Below are positions 1-9,033 of a DNA stretch of 64,000 nt, piece after piece (positions within the stretch are counted from its first letter, which is position 1; every line of letters starts with the position of its first letter). A program made the translations under genes and the position numbers. The notes beneath the pieces were generated by a model. That model was given only the letters and a program-made list of their open reading frames with translations, ran no database searches and had not been told where the DNA came from. Origin of the DNA: Planococcus halotolerans. GTDB taxonomy: Bacteria > Bacillota > Bacilli > Bacillales_A > Planococcaceae. The stretch is from positions 62,001-126,000 of the forward strand of contig NZ_QLZR01000007.1 in the NCBI RefSeq assembly GCF_003289955.1, in the 5' to 3' direction.

Positions 1-2296
1 GTTCAAGGTCAAGCAAATATTGTTCATCCACTTTCGTGCCGTATGGAACTTTGCCTCCCGATAGTACAAACGCCAATTTCTGGGCGATTTTTAGATCGTA
101 TTCGCTGATATAGCCTGACAGGAACATTCCTTCCGCTCCAAGCAATAAAGTCGCGTATCCCGGTTCACCGGTAACAGGCACTTTTTCACGTTTCGGAGCC
201 TGGTAGCCGTTTTCAAACAAAGACAATGCAGCCTGTTTTGCATCATAGATAAGGTGGTCGCTGTTGACGCTGATGCCATCGACAAAGTTCAGGAAGTTAT
301 TTTCACGCGCTTCTTCTGCAGAAGTCGAAACTTTTGCCATCGCGATTGATTCGAAAACTTTGCTTGCTACATTCTGCAAGTCGAAGTCGATGCCATTCGG
401 CAATCCTTTTAAGTGTTTCATATAAAGTTCTTTGTTTCCGCCGCCGCCAGGAATCAGCCCAACGCCCGCTTCTACTAAGCCCATATAAGTTTCCATTGAA
501 GCCTGGATATGTGCAGCTGGAAGAGCCACTTCCGCTCCGCCTCCAAGTGCCATTCCAAATGGTGCCGCTACTACAGGTTTTGAACTGTATTTGATTTTCA
601 TCATTGCCTTCTGGAATGTTTTGATAGTGAAATCAAGTTCGAAGATATTATCATCCTGAGCTTCCATCAAAATCATGCCCAGGTTTGCACCGACGCAGAA
701 GTTCTTGCCCTGGTTGCCGATTACAAGCCCTTTGTAATTCTTCTCGACTTCATCAATCGCAAAATTGATCATTTGCATGATATCAAGGCCGATTGCATTC
801 GATTGTGAATGGAACTCCAGAAGCGCAATGCCGTCTCCAAGGTCAATCAGGCTTGCACCAGAATTTGATTTGATGACGCCATGTTTTTTCTTATAACGTT
901 TCAAGTCGATCACTTTTTCATTGACCGGAACAGCTTCGTAATCTGAACCATTGAAGAAATGAAGATCGCCGTCAACTTCTTTATAGAAAGTTTCGTTGCC
1001 GCTGTCCAGCAGGCTTTGGGCGAAAGCAGGAACGTTATGTCCTTCTTCTTTCATTTTTGCAACGGATTTCTGAACGCCGATTGCATCCCAAATTTCGAAA
1101 GGTCCTTGGTTCCAGCCGAAGCCCCATTTCATGGCATTGTCGATAGAGACGATGTCATCTGCGATTTCGCCATTCAATTCAGCGGAGTAGCGAAGAACCG
1201 GAGCCAGGATGTTCCATAATAATTCACCTGTGCGGTCATCTGCATAAACAAGCGTTTTCATCTTCGCAGAAAAACCTTTTTGTGCTTTAGCCATTTCCTG
1301 TGAAGGCGTTTTCAATTTGCCGGCAGGGCGGTATTCCAAAGTTTCAGGATCCAGTTCAAGAATTTCTTTGTCTTTTTTAAGGAAGAAACCTTGGCCGGAT
1401 TTAGCGCCGATCCATCCGTTCTCAACCATTTTTTTCATGAATTCAGGAGCTTCAAACACTTTTTGCTCTTCGCCTTCGGTTTTATCGTAGACGTTCTTCG
1501 CAACGTGCATGAATGTATCGAGGCCAACTACGTCCAATGTACGGAATGTCGCCGATTTCGGACGCCCGATTAAAGGTCCAGTGACGGAATCCACTTCACC
1601 GATTGAATAGCCACGGTTCTGCATTTCACGAAGTGTAACCAATAAACCATAAGTGCCGATGCGGTTTGCAATAAAGTTAGGTGTATCTTTTGCGATAACT
1701 ACGCCTTTGCCAAGAACATCTTCACCGAAAGCAGTCATGAACTCAACAACTTCAGGTGCAGTAGATGCCGCTGGAATTACTTCCAAAAGTTTCAGGTAGC
1801 GCGGCGGGTTAAAAAAATGAGTACCCAGGAAATGCTTGCTGAAATCCTCTGAACGGCCTTCAGCCATCGCATCGATGCTGATTCCCGAAGTGTTGGAGGA
1901 TACGATTGTGCCAGGCTTTCTTACAGCATCAATTTTTTCATACATAGATTTTTTTACATCGAGATTTTCTACGATTACTTCAACGACCCAATCAACGTCT
2001 GCAAGTTTTTCCAGATCGTCTTCAAGGTTTCCGGGTGTGATAAGATCTAAATTCTTTTTGGCTGTCAGAGGAGCCGGTTTCTGTTTCAGTAATTTCTGGA
2101 TTGAAGCTGTTGCGATACGGTTGCGAACTGCACGATCTTCAAGCGTCAGGCCTTTCGCCTGTTCCGCTTCCGTTACTTCACGCGGAACTATGTCTAGTAA
2201 TAATACTGGAATTCCTATGTTTGCAAGATGCGCTGCAATCCCTGATCCCATTACTCCGGATCCGATTACTGCTGCTTTTCTTATTTGGTATGCCAC
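1..2296 (-). CDS. fadN: 3-hydroxyacyl-CoA dehydrogenase / enoyl-CoA hydratase (FadN type), 3' end cut by window
   Basis: Bifunctional beta-oxidation enzyme: hydrates trans-2-enoyl-CoA and oxidises the 3-hydroxyacyl-CoA with NAD. About 765 codons are visible and the stop lies beyond the window; the B. subtilis FadN family is about 790 residues, so only the tail is missing. The N-terminus has a Rossmann dinucleotide site (AAVIGSGVMGSGIAAHLA), followed by the dehydrogenase core with HFFNPPR, and the crotonase part lies toward the C-terminus. The start is GTG at 2296, placed by an AGGAGGG ribosome site 7 nt upstream. A perfect FadR-type operator lies in the leader. Partner thiolase and acyl-CoA dehydrogenase genes (fadA, fadE) would be expected just outside the window to the left, by analogy with B. 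subtilis; this is inference. Confidence 0.93.
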   Translation of the reverse strand, partial: MAYQIRKAAVIGSGVMGSGIAAHLANIGIPVLLLDIVPREVTEAEQAKGLTLEDRAVRNRIATASIQKLLKQKPAPLTAKKNLDLITPGNLEDDLEKLADVDWVVEVIVENLDVKKSMYEKIDAVRKPGTIVSSNTSGISIDAMAEGRSEDFSKHFLGTHFFNPPRYLKLLEVIPAASTAPEVVEFMTAFGEDVLGKGVVIAKDTPNFIANRIGTYGLLVTLREMQNRGYSIGEVDSVTGPLIGRPKSATFRTLDVVGLDTFMHVAKNVYDKTEGEEQKVFEAPEFMKKMVENGWIGAKSGQGFFLKKDKEILELDPETLEYRPAGKLKTPSQEMAKAQKGFSAKMKTLVYADDRTGELLWNILAPVLRYSAELNGEIADDIVSIDNAMKWGFGWNQGPFEIWDAIGVQKSVAKMKEEGHNVPAFAQSLLDSGNETFYKEVDGDLHFFNGSDYEAVPVNEKVIDLKRYKKKHGVIKSNSGASLIDLGDGIALLEFHSQSNAIGLDIMQMINFAIDEVEKNYKGLVIGNQGKNFCVGANLGMILMEAQDDNIFELDFTIKTFQKAMMKIKYSSKPVVAAPFGMALGGGAEVALPAAHIQASMETYMGLVEAGVGLIPGGGGNKELYMKHLKGLPNGIDFDLQNVASKVFESIAMAKVSTSAEEARENNFLNFVDGISVNSDHLIYDAKQAALSLFENGYQAPKREKVPVTGEPGYATLLLGAEGMFLSGYISEYDLKIAQKLAFVLSGGKVPYGTKVDEQYLLDLE

Positions 2297-2319
2297 TAGC
2301 AAACCCTCCTCATATTTTT

Positions 2320-2337
2320 TGAATGAATCCTCATTCA
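2320..2337. promoter_or_regulatory. FadR operator upstream of fadN
   Basis: The 18-bp inverted repeat TGAATGA-ATCC-TCATTCA fits exactly the FadR (YsiA) box of Bacillus, TGAATGA-N4-TCATTCA. It lies between the fadN ribosome site and its likely promoter, where repression relieved by long-chain acyl-CoA would be expected. A second copy with a different 4-bp centre is at 58871-58888 before lcfA. The regulator gene is not in the window. Confidence 0.85.
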
Positions 2338-2356
2338 TTTTTGAGCTAAAAAAAAT

Positions 2357-2366
2357 AGAACGTTCT
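2357..2366. promoter_or_regulatory. 10-bp perfect palindrome upstream of the FadR box
   Basis: AGAACGTTCT is a perfect palindrome about 20 bp upstream of the FadR operator, inside the probable fadN promoter region. It does not match FadR and only partly resembles a LexA half-site. It may be a second operator or chance; no function is claimed. Confidence 0.25.
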
Positions 2367-2568
2367 CTATATCCCTTAGTGTAAGTTATTTTCCTTTTTT
2401 TCGCAATATTTAATCCTCAATTTTTTTAGCCGACAAGTTTCTTTTCTTTTCGAAAATGCCTATGAAAGGTACACTATAAAAGTTGAGTCAATAGACTGAT
2501 TGTGGTGACGATCTTATCAACCATCCGTTCATTTCTTATTATCATAGAAACAACAGGAGGAAAAATTT

Positions 2569-2889
2569 ATGAAATCCCTAACTACCAATGAAGAATTCCA
2601 ACAAGCCATTACAGGCGACGAGCCGGTAATCGTCAAATTCCAGGCTGGATGGTGTCCGGATTGCACACGCATGGACATGTTCATCGATCCCATCGTCGCT
2701 GAGTATAATAAATACCAATGGTTCGATTTGAACCGCGATGAATTGCCGGAAATCGCCGATAAATACGAAGTCATGGGAATTCCAAGCCTTCTTATTTTCA
2801 AAAACGGTGAAAAAACAGCACATCTCCATAGCGCAAACGCAAAATCTCCTGAAGATGTTACTGACTTTCTATCTAACCAACCGGAATAG
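2569..2889 (+). CDS. Thioredoxin-like protein with CPDC active site
   Basis: Small cytosolic thioredoxin-fold protein of 106 residues with no signal peptide. The active site WCPDC is at about residues 27-31 and a cis-Pro loop GIPSLLIF follows at about 70. CPDC differs from the classical CGPC, as in Bacillus YtpP/YusE-like paralogues, so it probably serves as a thiol-disulfide reductase for particular partners rather than as the main thioredoxin. The ATG is preceded by AGGAGG at 2556-2561. It is monocistronic: an intrinsic terminator overlaps its end. The neighbouring fadN is divergent. Family assignment is firm; exact substrate is unknown. Confidence 0.88.
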   Translation: MKSLTTNEEFQQAITGDEPVIVKFQAGWCPDCTRMDMFIDPIVAEYNKYQWFDLNRDELPEIADKYEVMGIPSLLIFKNGEKTAHLHSANAKSPEDVTDFLSNQPE

Positions 2890-2910
2890 GCTCATGCCTA
2901 TTCTTTTTTT
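2885..2910 (+). terminator. Intrinsic terminator of the thioredoxin-like gene
   Basis: Seven-bp stem AATAGGC/GCCTATT with a 4-nt loop, followed by a run of seven T. The left arm includes the stop codon. Confidence 0.85.
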
Positions 2911-3067
2911 ATGCTTAATTGACTGCGATTTCTCCAAACTTGGATCTTTCGGAACTTGTTTTGTTATGACCAGCTATTCAGGTTTGACAAGCCTTTTTCA
3001 CATCTTCACGGGCACTTCCTCTTCTAATATTGTATACTGGAGTTACCAAATTTAATGAGGTGGCACC

Positions 3068-3532
3068 ATGGATCCCCAAAAAGAAATAAGTGAATTAAAA
3101 GATCTTGTAAAATATTACGAAATGGTCATCAAAAATATGTCTGCACCCATCATTCCATCAATTGTTCCAAAAACGATTCTAATGCCGATTGCCGGATTGA
3201 TTTCGAGCGAGCGATTCGAATTGATCCGCAGCAAAGCATTGCAGCACGCAGGCGATCACCGCGAAACGGAATGCGTCATCTTTGATTTTACCGGCGTCCA
3301 GTCCGAAGATATCCAGACTTTCGATTATAATGAGCTGGCAAATGAACTGACTGCGTTGAACAGTGCATTGAAATTGATGGGGCTCCGCCCAATCTATGTT
3401 GGATTTAATCCACGCTTTGTCCGTGAAATCGTACATGCCGGCATTCAGGTGGAACTGGAAGTTTATCAAACCTTCCGCGCTGCTTTAAAAGAATTGCTCG
3501 ATGAAAAGAAAGAAAGCATTTCTTCGAAATGA
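3068..3532 (+). CDS. STAS-domain protein (RsbR/stressosome-like)
   Basis: Protein of 154 residues. Residues 1-20 are an amphipathic, probably coiled-coil lead (EISELKDLVKYYEMVIKNM). The STAS fold runs from about 25 to 140, with the typical MPIAGLIS strand, the V-I-FDFTGVQ strand-turn and a final helix. This matches the C-terminal STAS half of RsbR-type stressosome proteins but lacks their N-terminal sensory globin-like domain. It may therefore act as an anti-anti-sigma or stressosome-associated component; partners (RsbS, RsbT) are not in the window. The start ATG follows GAGGTGG. The peptidase-like gene begins about 27 nt after its stop with no terminator between, so the two are probably co-transcribed. 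Confidence 0.8.
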   Translation: MDPQKEISELKDLVKYYEMVIKNMSAPIIPSIVPKTILMPIAGLISSERFELIRSKALQHAGDHRETECVIFDFTGVQSEDIQTFDYNELANELTALNSALKLMGLRPIYVGFNPRFVREIVHAGIQVELEVYQTFRAALKELLDEKKESISSK

Positions 3533-3559
3533 CGTAAATTCAGTTTGGAGGCGATGGAC

Positions 3560-4075
3560 TTGAAAATTCTTCTCCCTTTTGAAGGAATGTCACAATATGA
3601 TTCAGAGATAAACGATAAAATACGCGGCTCCGCCTGTGGGCCTGTTACTGCAGCCGCCATTTTTAACTTTCACGAAAATGTATCCCTTGGCATCAATGAC
3701 GTATACCGGCTGCTGGGCACTACAGCAATCGGCCTCTTTACCTGGAGGCTTGTGCGGAATTTCCGCAAGATCGCCGGCAGCCAATATGTCATCCAAAAAA
3801 CCCGCTCCCTTTCCGAAGTAAAACGGGAACTTCGGAGCGGCAGGCCACTGGCGATGAAGTTCGACCGCTATTTCACATTCCGCTGGTTTTCAAAACCCCT
3901 GTTCAATTATCATTGGGTGCCGCTTGTCGGCTTTGAAGACACAGACGGCGATGTACTCCTCTATTTCCATGACAACGGAAAAAGAAACCGCCCGAGTAAA
4001 ATCCGGACAGTTTCCTATAATGAACATCGTTCATTATTGAGTTTTGTAAAAATCATTCCGCGAACATCGGGATGA
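3560..4075 (+). CDS. C39-like (papain-fold) cysteine peptidase family protein
   Basis: Cytosolic protein of about 171 residues resembling the peptidase C39-like family. A Cys in the GSACGPVTAAA motif near the N-terminus, a His in NYHWVPLVGFED near residue 118 and an Asp/Asn in YFHDNG form a plausible catalytic set. There is no signal peptide and no transporter fused to it, unlike bacteriocin-processing C39 transporters. Start choice: GGAGG at 3547-3551 is only 2 nt from the ATG at 3554 but 8 nt from a TTG at 3560, so TTG is preferred. Likely in one transcript with the STAS gene. Substrate unknown; it could also be an inactive or transglutaminase-like relative. Confidence 0.7.
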   Translation: MKILLPFEGMSQYDSEINDKIRGSACGPVTAAAIFNFHENVSLGINDVYRLLGTTAIGLFTWRLVRNFRKIAGSQYVIQKTRSLSEVKRELRSGRPLAMKFDRYFTFRWFSKPLFNYHWVPLVGFEDTDGDVLLYFHDNGKRNRPSKIRTVSYNEHRSLLSFVKIIPRTSG

Positions 4076-4083
4076 TTTTTTTA
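4050..4083 (+). terminator. Intrinsic terminator of the STAS-peptidase pair
   Basis: Ten-bp stem AAATCATTCC/GGGATGATTT (one G-T pair) with a run of T after it; the right arm contains the stop codon of the peptidase-like gene. Confidence 0.8.
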
Positions 4084-4139
4084 TGGTTAAGAAAGTATAT
4101 TCTCAATAGTTTAATGATTCTTAGACAAGAGTATTCCAA

Positions 4140-4307
4140 TGTCCAGTTTCCAGCGCCTAGCTCTTCGGGTCATAAGCCGGTCCGTGCTCCTGTCTCTGCA
4201 TCGCTGACGCTAGCTTCGAGACATGAAAGTGCGTTACATCGCTTCGCTGCTTCGTCGCAAAGAGTTGGGCCCATAAACATTAGGCCCACTCTTCGCTTCC
4301 GCTTTTC
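4140..4307. repeat. Dispersed repeat, family E copy 1 with nested C modules
   Basis: Fills the convergent gap between the peptidase gene and ypcP. It starts with TGTCCAG and the stretch AGCTCTTCGGGTCATAAGCC, which recurs in inverted form at 28731-28768, and ends in a CTTCCGCTTTT-like edge. Its middle carries C-type modules (GCATCGCT, GCTAGCTTCG, CTTCGTCGCAAAG) and a hairpin AAGAGTTGGGCC/GGCCCACTCTT at about 4257-4294. Confidence 0.75.
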
Positions 4308-5183
4308 TTACAGACTTTTTTCCAATTGCCTAGCCAATAAATTCAATTGCTGGTCTTCGCAGATGCGGATATGCTCTTCGGTATATTGCTGAACTTCGAT
4401 TTTTTCCAGTGGAATATCAAGCTCAATATCACATTTAATCACGGCAAGTTCCTTCGATAGGAGAAGCATCTCTTTGTTTTCTTCTATCTTTTTCTTTTGC
4501 GCCGGTTTCAGCTCATCAATCGCTGCGAGAACTCCGTCAGTCGAACCGTATTTCTGGATCAGCTGCAATGCTGTTTTCGGCCCGATACCTTTGACGCCCG
4601 GGTAACCGTCACTGGCGTCCCCCATAAATGCTTTAACGTCCGCAAACTGATTCGGTTCAATGCCATACTCTTCCTTAAAACGGTCATCGGTGTAAACATC
4701 ATATATATGGAAACCTTTTTTCATGAAAGCGATTTTTACTGAAGGCTTGAGCAGCTGAAGCATATCTTTATCCCCAGTGATGATGGTGAAATCGACTTCA
4801 CCTTCCCATTGTTTCGTGAAAGAGCCGATAAAGTCATCAGCTTCAATTCCCGCTTCCCCGAAATTCTGCCACCCCAATTGTTCGGATACGGTTTTCGCCA
4901 TATCGAATTGGTGCAGCATATCTTCCGGTGGTGCTGGACGGTTTGCTTTATAACCATCAAACATATCAGTGCGGAAAGTGTGGGCGCCCATGTCCCAGCA
5001 CACAGCCATATGTGTCGGTTTCATCATTGTCTTAGCAGCAAGTACGTGGCGGGTGAATCCCTGGACGCCGTTGGTCGCAAGCCCATCAGTTGTTCTGAAA
5101 TACTGGCCGACTGCTGAAGTCGCGAAGAAGGAACGGAACAATAAAGCCATTCCATCAACCAATAATACGTGCGGTTTTTCCAT
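4308..5183 (-). CDS. ypcP: 5'-3' exonuclease (YpcP/FEN-like, stand-alone)
   Basis: Stand-alone 5' nuclease of 291 residues, homologous to the N-terminal 5'-3' exonuclease domain of DNA polymerase I and to FEN enzymes. It would remove RNA primers or flaps. Visible metal-binding acidic motifs include LLVDGMALLF near the N-terminus, EADDFIGSF and TIITGDKDMLQL; an H3TH helix-hairpin-helix follows (DGYPGVKGIGPKTALQL). No polymerase domain follows. The start is the ATG at 5183, because TCCTCC at 5193-5198 (AGGAGG on the coding strand) is about 9 nt upstream; the longer reading frame starts ahead of this ribosome site. It is transcribed alone. Confidence 0.92.
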   Translation of the reverse strand: MEKPHVLLVDGMALLFRSFFATSAVGQYFRTTDGLATNGVQGFTRHVLAAKTMMKPTHMAVCWDMGAHTFRTDMFDGYKANRPAPPEDMLHQFDMAKTVSEQLGWQNFGEAGIEADDFIGSFTKQWEGEVDFTIITGDKDMLQLLKPSVKIAFMKKGFHIYDVYTDDRFKEEYGIEPNQFADVKAFMGDASDGYPGVKGIGPKTALQLIQKYGSTDGVLAAIDELKPAQKKKIEENKEMLLLSKELAVIKCDIELDIPLEKIEVQQYTEEHIRICEDQQLNLLARQLEKSL

Positions 5184-5241
5184 AAAAATTATTCCTCCAT
5201 TCAATTAATCCCATAACCCATTATACGCTTCTAGCCAGAAA

Positions 5242-5264
5242 AAAACCGCCTGTTCGGCGGTTTT
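5242..5264 (-). terminator. Intrinsic terminator of the BCCT transporter gene
   Basis: Perfect 9-bp stem AAAACCGCC/GGCGGTTTT with a 5-nt loop; on the minus strand it runs into seven T. It also sits directly upstream of ypcP, whose probable -10 (TATAAT, plus positions 5220-5225) is close by. Confidence 0.85.
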
Positions 5265-5275
5265 ATCCCGTTTTA

Positions 5276-5323
5276 ACAGTCAGTATAACTCCCATTTCAT
5301 AAAGCGGGAGATTTACTGACTGT
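5276..5323 (-). other. Second hairpin in the 3' UTR of the BCCT gene
   Basis: Ten-bp perfect arms ACAGTCAGTA/TACTGACTGT enclose a second stem CTCCC/GGGAG. It lies between the transporter stop codon and its terminator, so the mature 3' UTR would hold two stacked hairpins. It has no long T run of its own. Confidence 0.6.
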
Positions 5324-5350
5324 AAAAACCCTATTAAATGAAGTTTCTCA

Positions 5351-6847
5351 TTAACGTTTGCGTTTAATTGCTTTGTATTCGATATTCAAAGCCTTATAGA
5401 ACGAAGCCATCATCAGTAGCATTATAAATGAGAATGGGAATGCCGAAATGATTAACGCGGTCTGAAGCGCATCCAGCCCACCGGCTGACAGCAGGATGAC
5501 TGCAATTGACGACTGTGCGACTCCCCATGTCAGCTTGACGGCATTGGCAGGATGCAATGAACCATTTGTCGTTTGCATGCCCAAAACAAATGTCGCCGAA
5601 TCCGCGGATGTAATGAAGAATGTCGTCACCAGCAGAATGGCGATAATCGACAATACCACACCGAGTGGTATTTCATTGAATACACCGAACAGAACTTCAG
5701 AAGTTAATAATCCTGTTAAATCGACGCCGCTGTTTTGAACGTCAATAGCGGTTGATCCGAATGCAGCAAACCAGATGAAACTGATCAGCGTCGGAATCAT
5801 CAATACACCAAATAGGAATTGGCGGATAGTACGCCCTTTGGAAACACGTGCGATAAAGATCCCCACGAATGGTGACCACGAAATCCACCATGCCCAATAG
5901 AAGATTGTCCAACCATCGATCCAGGCGCGGTTCTCTCCATCAATAGGAGCAGCCCGGAAACTCATCTTAACCAGGTTCTGGAAGTAAGCACCAAGACTTT
6001 CAGTGAACATGTTCAGGATTAATAAGGTTGGCCCCAAAATTATGACCAGAACCAGTAAACTGATTGCAAGCACCATATTGGTATTTGATAAGTACTTGAT
6101 TCCTTTACTCAATCCACTCCAGGCAGAAATCATGAACAATATTGTGACTACTGCAATGATAATCATTTGAACAGTGAAATTATCTCCTGGAATTCCATCA
6201 AACAGGTAAGCCAGACCTTCATTGATTTGAATCGTCCCGAAGCCTAATGTCGTCGCAACACCGACCGCTGTAGCGAAAACGGCAATGACATCAACAAGTA
6301 TGCCGAGTGGACCGTTCATCCGATCGCCAAACAATGGCTTTAAGGTAGCGGAAATAAGTCCCGGCTCTCCTTTTCGGAACTGGAAATAAGCAAGCGGCAG
6401 AGCCACTACCGCGTAAATTGCCCAAGCATGGATTCCCCAGTGGAAGAATGTGAATCGCATCGATTCACGGAATGCTTCAGCCGTTCCAGGTTCTGCGGTA
6501 GCTGGATCGATTGCAAAGTGGGAAAGCGGTTCAGCCGCACCCCAGAATACAAGCCCGATTCCCATACCTGCTGAAAACAGCATGGCAACCCATGTAGCAA
6601 AAGAAAATTCCGGTTTATCGGTATCTTTCCCCAATTTGATCTGCCCCATCGGACTGATCAGGAAGTACAGGCAGAATAGAACCATGACAGAAACGATCAA
6701 TAAATAATACCAGCCGAACGAAGTTGTCAGGAATCCTTCAATGTTGCCTGTAACTTCCGCAAAATTAGTCGGTGCAAGTGCCCCATAGGCAACTGCAAGC
6801 AGCACAAGCGCAAGAGCTATCCAAAAAACACTGGTAACTTTTTTCAT
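5351..6847 (-). CDS. BCCT-family transporter (glycine betaine type, OpuD-like)
   Basis: Integral membrane symporter of 498 residues with about 12 hydrophobic segments, close to the 512 residues of B. subtilis OpuD. The family signature is clear: [18 protein letters not shown] near residue 100, and the Trp-rich [21 protein letters not shown] in the eighth segment region. It probably imports glycine betaine or a related trimethylammonium compound with sodium for osmotic balance; choline or carnitine cannot be ruled out from sequence. The start ATG follows AAGGGGGA. It stands alone with its own 3' hairpins. No choline-oxidation genes lie nearby. Confidence 0.9.
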   Translation of the reverse strand: MKKVTSVFWIALALVLLAVAYGALAPTNFAEVTGNIEGFLTTSFGWYYLLIVSVMVLFCLYFLISPMGQIKLGKDTDKPEFSFATWVAMLFSAGMGIGLVFWGAAEPLSHFAIDPATAEPGTAEAFRESMRFTFFHWGIHAWAIYAVVALPLAYFQFRKGEPGLISATLKPLFGDRMNGPLGILVDVIAVFATAVGVATTLGFGTIQINEGLAYLFDGIPGDNFTVQMIIIAVVTILFMISAWSGLSKGIKYLSNTNMVLAISLLVLVIILGPTLLILNMFTESLGAYFQNLVKMSFRAAPIDGENRAWIDGWTIFYWAWWISWSPFVGIFIARVSKGRTIRQFLFGVLMIPTLISFIWFAAFGSTAIDVQNSGVDLTGLLTSEVLFGVFNEIPLGVVLSIIAILLVTTFFITSADSATFVLGMQTTNGSLHPANAVKLTWGVAQSSIAVILLSAGGLDALQTALIISAFPFSFIMLLMMASFYKALNIEYKAIKRKR

Positions 6848-7131
6848 ATAAGCGTCCCCCTTTTCAATTCTCTGTTTAAAAGATTGATAATTTCACAGCC
6901 ATACCAATCAAAACAGAATCTCAGATTTATTCAACAATATTCAAGACTACGGAAAATAGAAGTCGAAGTCAAGTGAGCAAGCCACTCAGCCCCCAAAAAA
7001 GAAATGGAATATGTAAGTGAATGTAATAGTGCACTTTATTTAATACCCTATTCATTTTTCACTAAAACCATTTCAAAGCCCGATTCATCCTGGTTTTGTT
7101 TTATCGCTTTTCCGCCCTGCACAAATTACTT

Positions 7132-7908
7132 TTAGACTGTCACTCGAACTATATAACGCGAATGAGTGATTGCCAGGCCTTTTTCGGCAGCTTCCCTCTT
7201 GAATATTCCCTCGATCGCTGACAGGTTCTCTCTTTCCACAGCAGAAAAAACATTCAAAGTTTGCCCAAAACAACAAAATCTTATAACATCCATTGACGCA
7301 TGAAGATATTCCACAGTTTCATAAATTTCGATTTCTGTTTTACTGAATGAACAACCCACAAGAATTCGATTAATCTTTTCCAGTATTGGTGTCCGTGGCG
7401 AAAACTCGAACAGTCCTGGAAAGTAGTCAGCCAGCTCTTTACCGGAAGCATCACCTGGATGGAGTCCCAGCACTTGACCATTTTCTTTTACCACCCGTTT
7501 CAAATGAGGATATGCAGAAGTCGGGCCTTTCCTAATATATGCGACGTCGAATTCATCTCTGCCGAATGGCAGTCCCTCTTTTGTATTGCCGAGTACAAAC
7601 TCCAGGTTCTCTCGGGGCTTTTGCATTCCACTTTTCAAAAATGAATCTATCACATCAAAACCAACCACTTTATCAGCGGCGCTGCTGCAATGCAAAGCGA
7701 ATTCCCCGTGTCCACAGCCCACATCCAATACTTTCTTATCCCTGACCATCTGATATAACTCATCGTCATAGATGGATTCACCATTGGGAGTTTCAATTGT
7801 GGACGTCCACGGATAAGAATATGCCTGGTATTTATCGCCAAGCTGCTGATACCATTTCAGAGAATGAGGTTCCAGCCATTCTGGATGTTTTCTTGGGTCT
7901 GACAACAA
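7132..7908 (-). CDS. SAM-dependent methyltransferase, class I
   Basis: Methyltransferase of about 258 residues. Motif I VLDVGCGHGEFALH binds S-adenosylmethionine, with the acidic end of strand 2 in VVGFDV and a motif IV-like FDVAYIRKGPTSAYPHLKRVVKENG. No target-recognition domain is recognised, so the substrate is unknown; the C-terminal part carries lyso-like cysteines (RFCCFG) of no assigned role. Start: GGGAGG lies inside the longest open frame, 9 nt before a TTG at 7908 (MLSDPRKHPEW), which is preferred. It is divergent from the hydrolase gene at 8092 and has a roughly 280-nt gap on its other side. Confidence 0.8.
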   Translation of the reverse strand: MLSDPRKHPEWLEPHSLKWYQQLGDKYQAYSYPWTSTIETPNGESIYDDELYQMVRDKKVLDVGCGHGEFALHCSSAADKVVGFDVIDSFLKSGMQKPRENLEFVLGNTKEGLPFGRDEFDVAYIRKGPTSAYPHLKRVVKENGQVLGLHPGDASGKELADYFPGLFEFSPRTPILEKINRILVGCSFSKTEIEIYETVEYLHASMDVIRFCCFGQTLNVFSAVERENLSAIEGIFKREAAEKGLAITHSRYIVRVTV

Positions 7909-8091
7909 AATGACCGACCTCCCTTTCAACTTTCACATTAACTATTTTCTTAACCATTTAAAATAACTGTTATATTAACTATAGCCAATTTTTTATTTAA
8001 ACTCCATATAGCTTTCCCAGTAATCTTGTATAATTAACGCAGAACAGAAAGACAATAGATCCATTAATTCCTTTTTATCGGAGGCCGAAAA

Positions 8092-8946
8092 TTGCAGAAT
8101 CATGAAATTGAAACCGAGCAAGGAACAGTAAATTACATAGAGTACGGAGATATAAATAGACCGACAATCGTTTGTTTGCACGGACTTGCCGGCAATGGCC
8201 TTTATAGTTTTGATGAGCTCTCTGGTTATTTGGAAGACCATTTTCATCTTATCGTTTTGGATATGCCGGGTCATGGAAGAACAAGCCCTCTGCCCAATGA
8301 GGAAGATTACCTGTACTCAAATTTGGCAAAATGGCTGCAAGATGTCCTAAATATCATCACCAATAAGCCTTTCTTTATCATTGGCCATTCTTGGGGAGCT
8401 GATGCCGCATTGCATTTCACCCGTCATTTCCCTGATAACGTTCAAGGCTTAATTCTGCTTGACGGCGCATTCACTTTTCCGCAGAATCAGCCTGAAATGA
8501 CTTTCGACTATGCCTATTCCGGATGGACCGGCTATATGGATAAGTCTGTTTATCGATCTGAAAATGATTTTTTCAGTGAATACCGCAGCTTTACGCAAAA
8601 TTGGGATGCCCGGAGAGAAAATTATGTCCGCTCCATTTTCGAAAAGAGGAATGATAATCAATACGAATTGATTGCGTCGAAACACACAGTGCTTTCCATC
8701 ATCAAAGCTTTTTATGAAGAACCTTTTGCTGAAGCTTATCCTTACATAAAAGTTCCCACTATCCTCATTCATGCGGAGCATCCAGTTGAATTAAACGAAG
8801 CAAGGAATAAAGGAATCAGTCAATTGAAAACTGCGATTGAAGACGTGACTGTCTTGTCAATTCCTGACTCCGCCCATTTGCTTCAATGGGATCATCCGAA
8901 TCAACTATCAACGATGATTAAAAAATGGATCAGTGAAAGATTTTAA
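8092..8946 (+). CDS. Alpha/beta hydrolase
   Basis: Cytosolic alpha/beta-hydrolase of 284 residues. It has the oxyanion motif HGLAGNG, the nucleophile elbow GHSWGAD (Ser near residue 103) and a late His in DSAHLLQWDHP. The cap region between about 140 and 200 is aromatic. Substrate unknown; an esterase or epoxide hydrolase-like role is possible. The start is TTG at 8092 with GGAGG about 8 nt upstream; no ATG lies near. It is monocistronic, ending at a strong two-way terminator. Confidence 0.85.
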   Translation: MQNHEIETEQGTVNYIEYGDINRPTIVCLHGLAGNGLYSFDELSGYLEDHFHLIVLDMPGHGRTSPLPNEEDYLYSNLAKWLQDVLNIITNKPFFIIGHSWGADAALHFTRHFPDNVQGLILLDGAFTFPQNQPEMTFDYAYSGWTGYMDKSVYRSENDFFSEYRSFTQNWDARRENYVRSIFEKRNDNQYELIASKHTVLSIIKAFYEEPFAEAYPYIKVPTILIHAEHPVELNEARNKGISQLKTAIEDVTVLSIPDSAHLLQWDHPNQLSTMIKKWISERF

Positions 8947-8973
8947 GAAGATGAACATCTTGGAAACAAACCA

Positions 8974-9020
8974 AAAAGACACGGCCACATCCCTCTCGGA
9001 ACACGGCCGTGTCTTTTATT
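8974..9020. terminator. Bidirectional terminator between hydrolase and aldo/keto reductase
   Basis: Thirteen-bp perfect stem AAAAGACACGGCC/GGCCGTGTCTTTT with A- and T-rich flanks, between convergent genes. Confidence 0.9.
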
Positions 9021-9033
9021 GATGACAGAAACT

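Noticed and set aside
7937-7982. Direct repeat ATTAACTAT between methyltransferase and hydrolase genes
   Set aside because: Only 9 bp in AT-rich DNA; likely chance.
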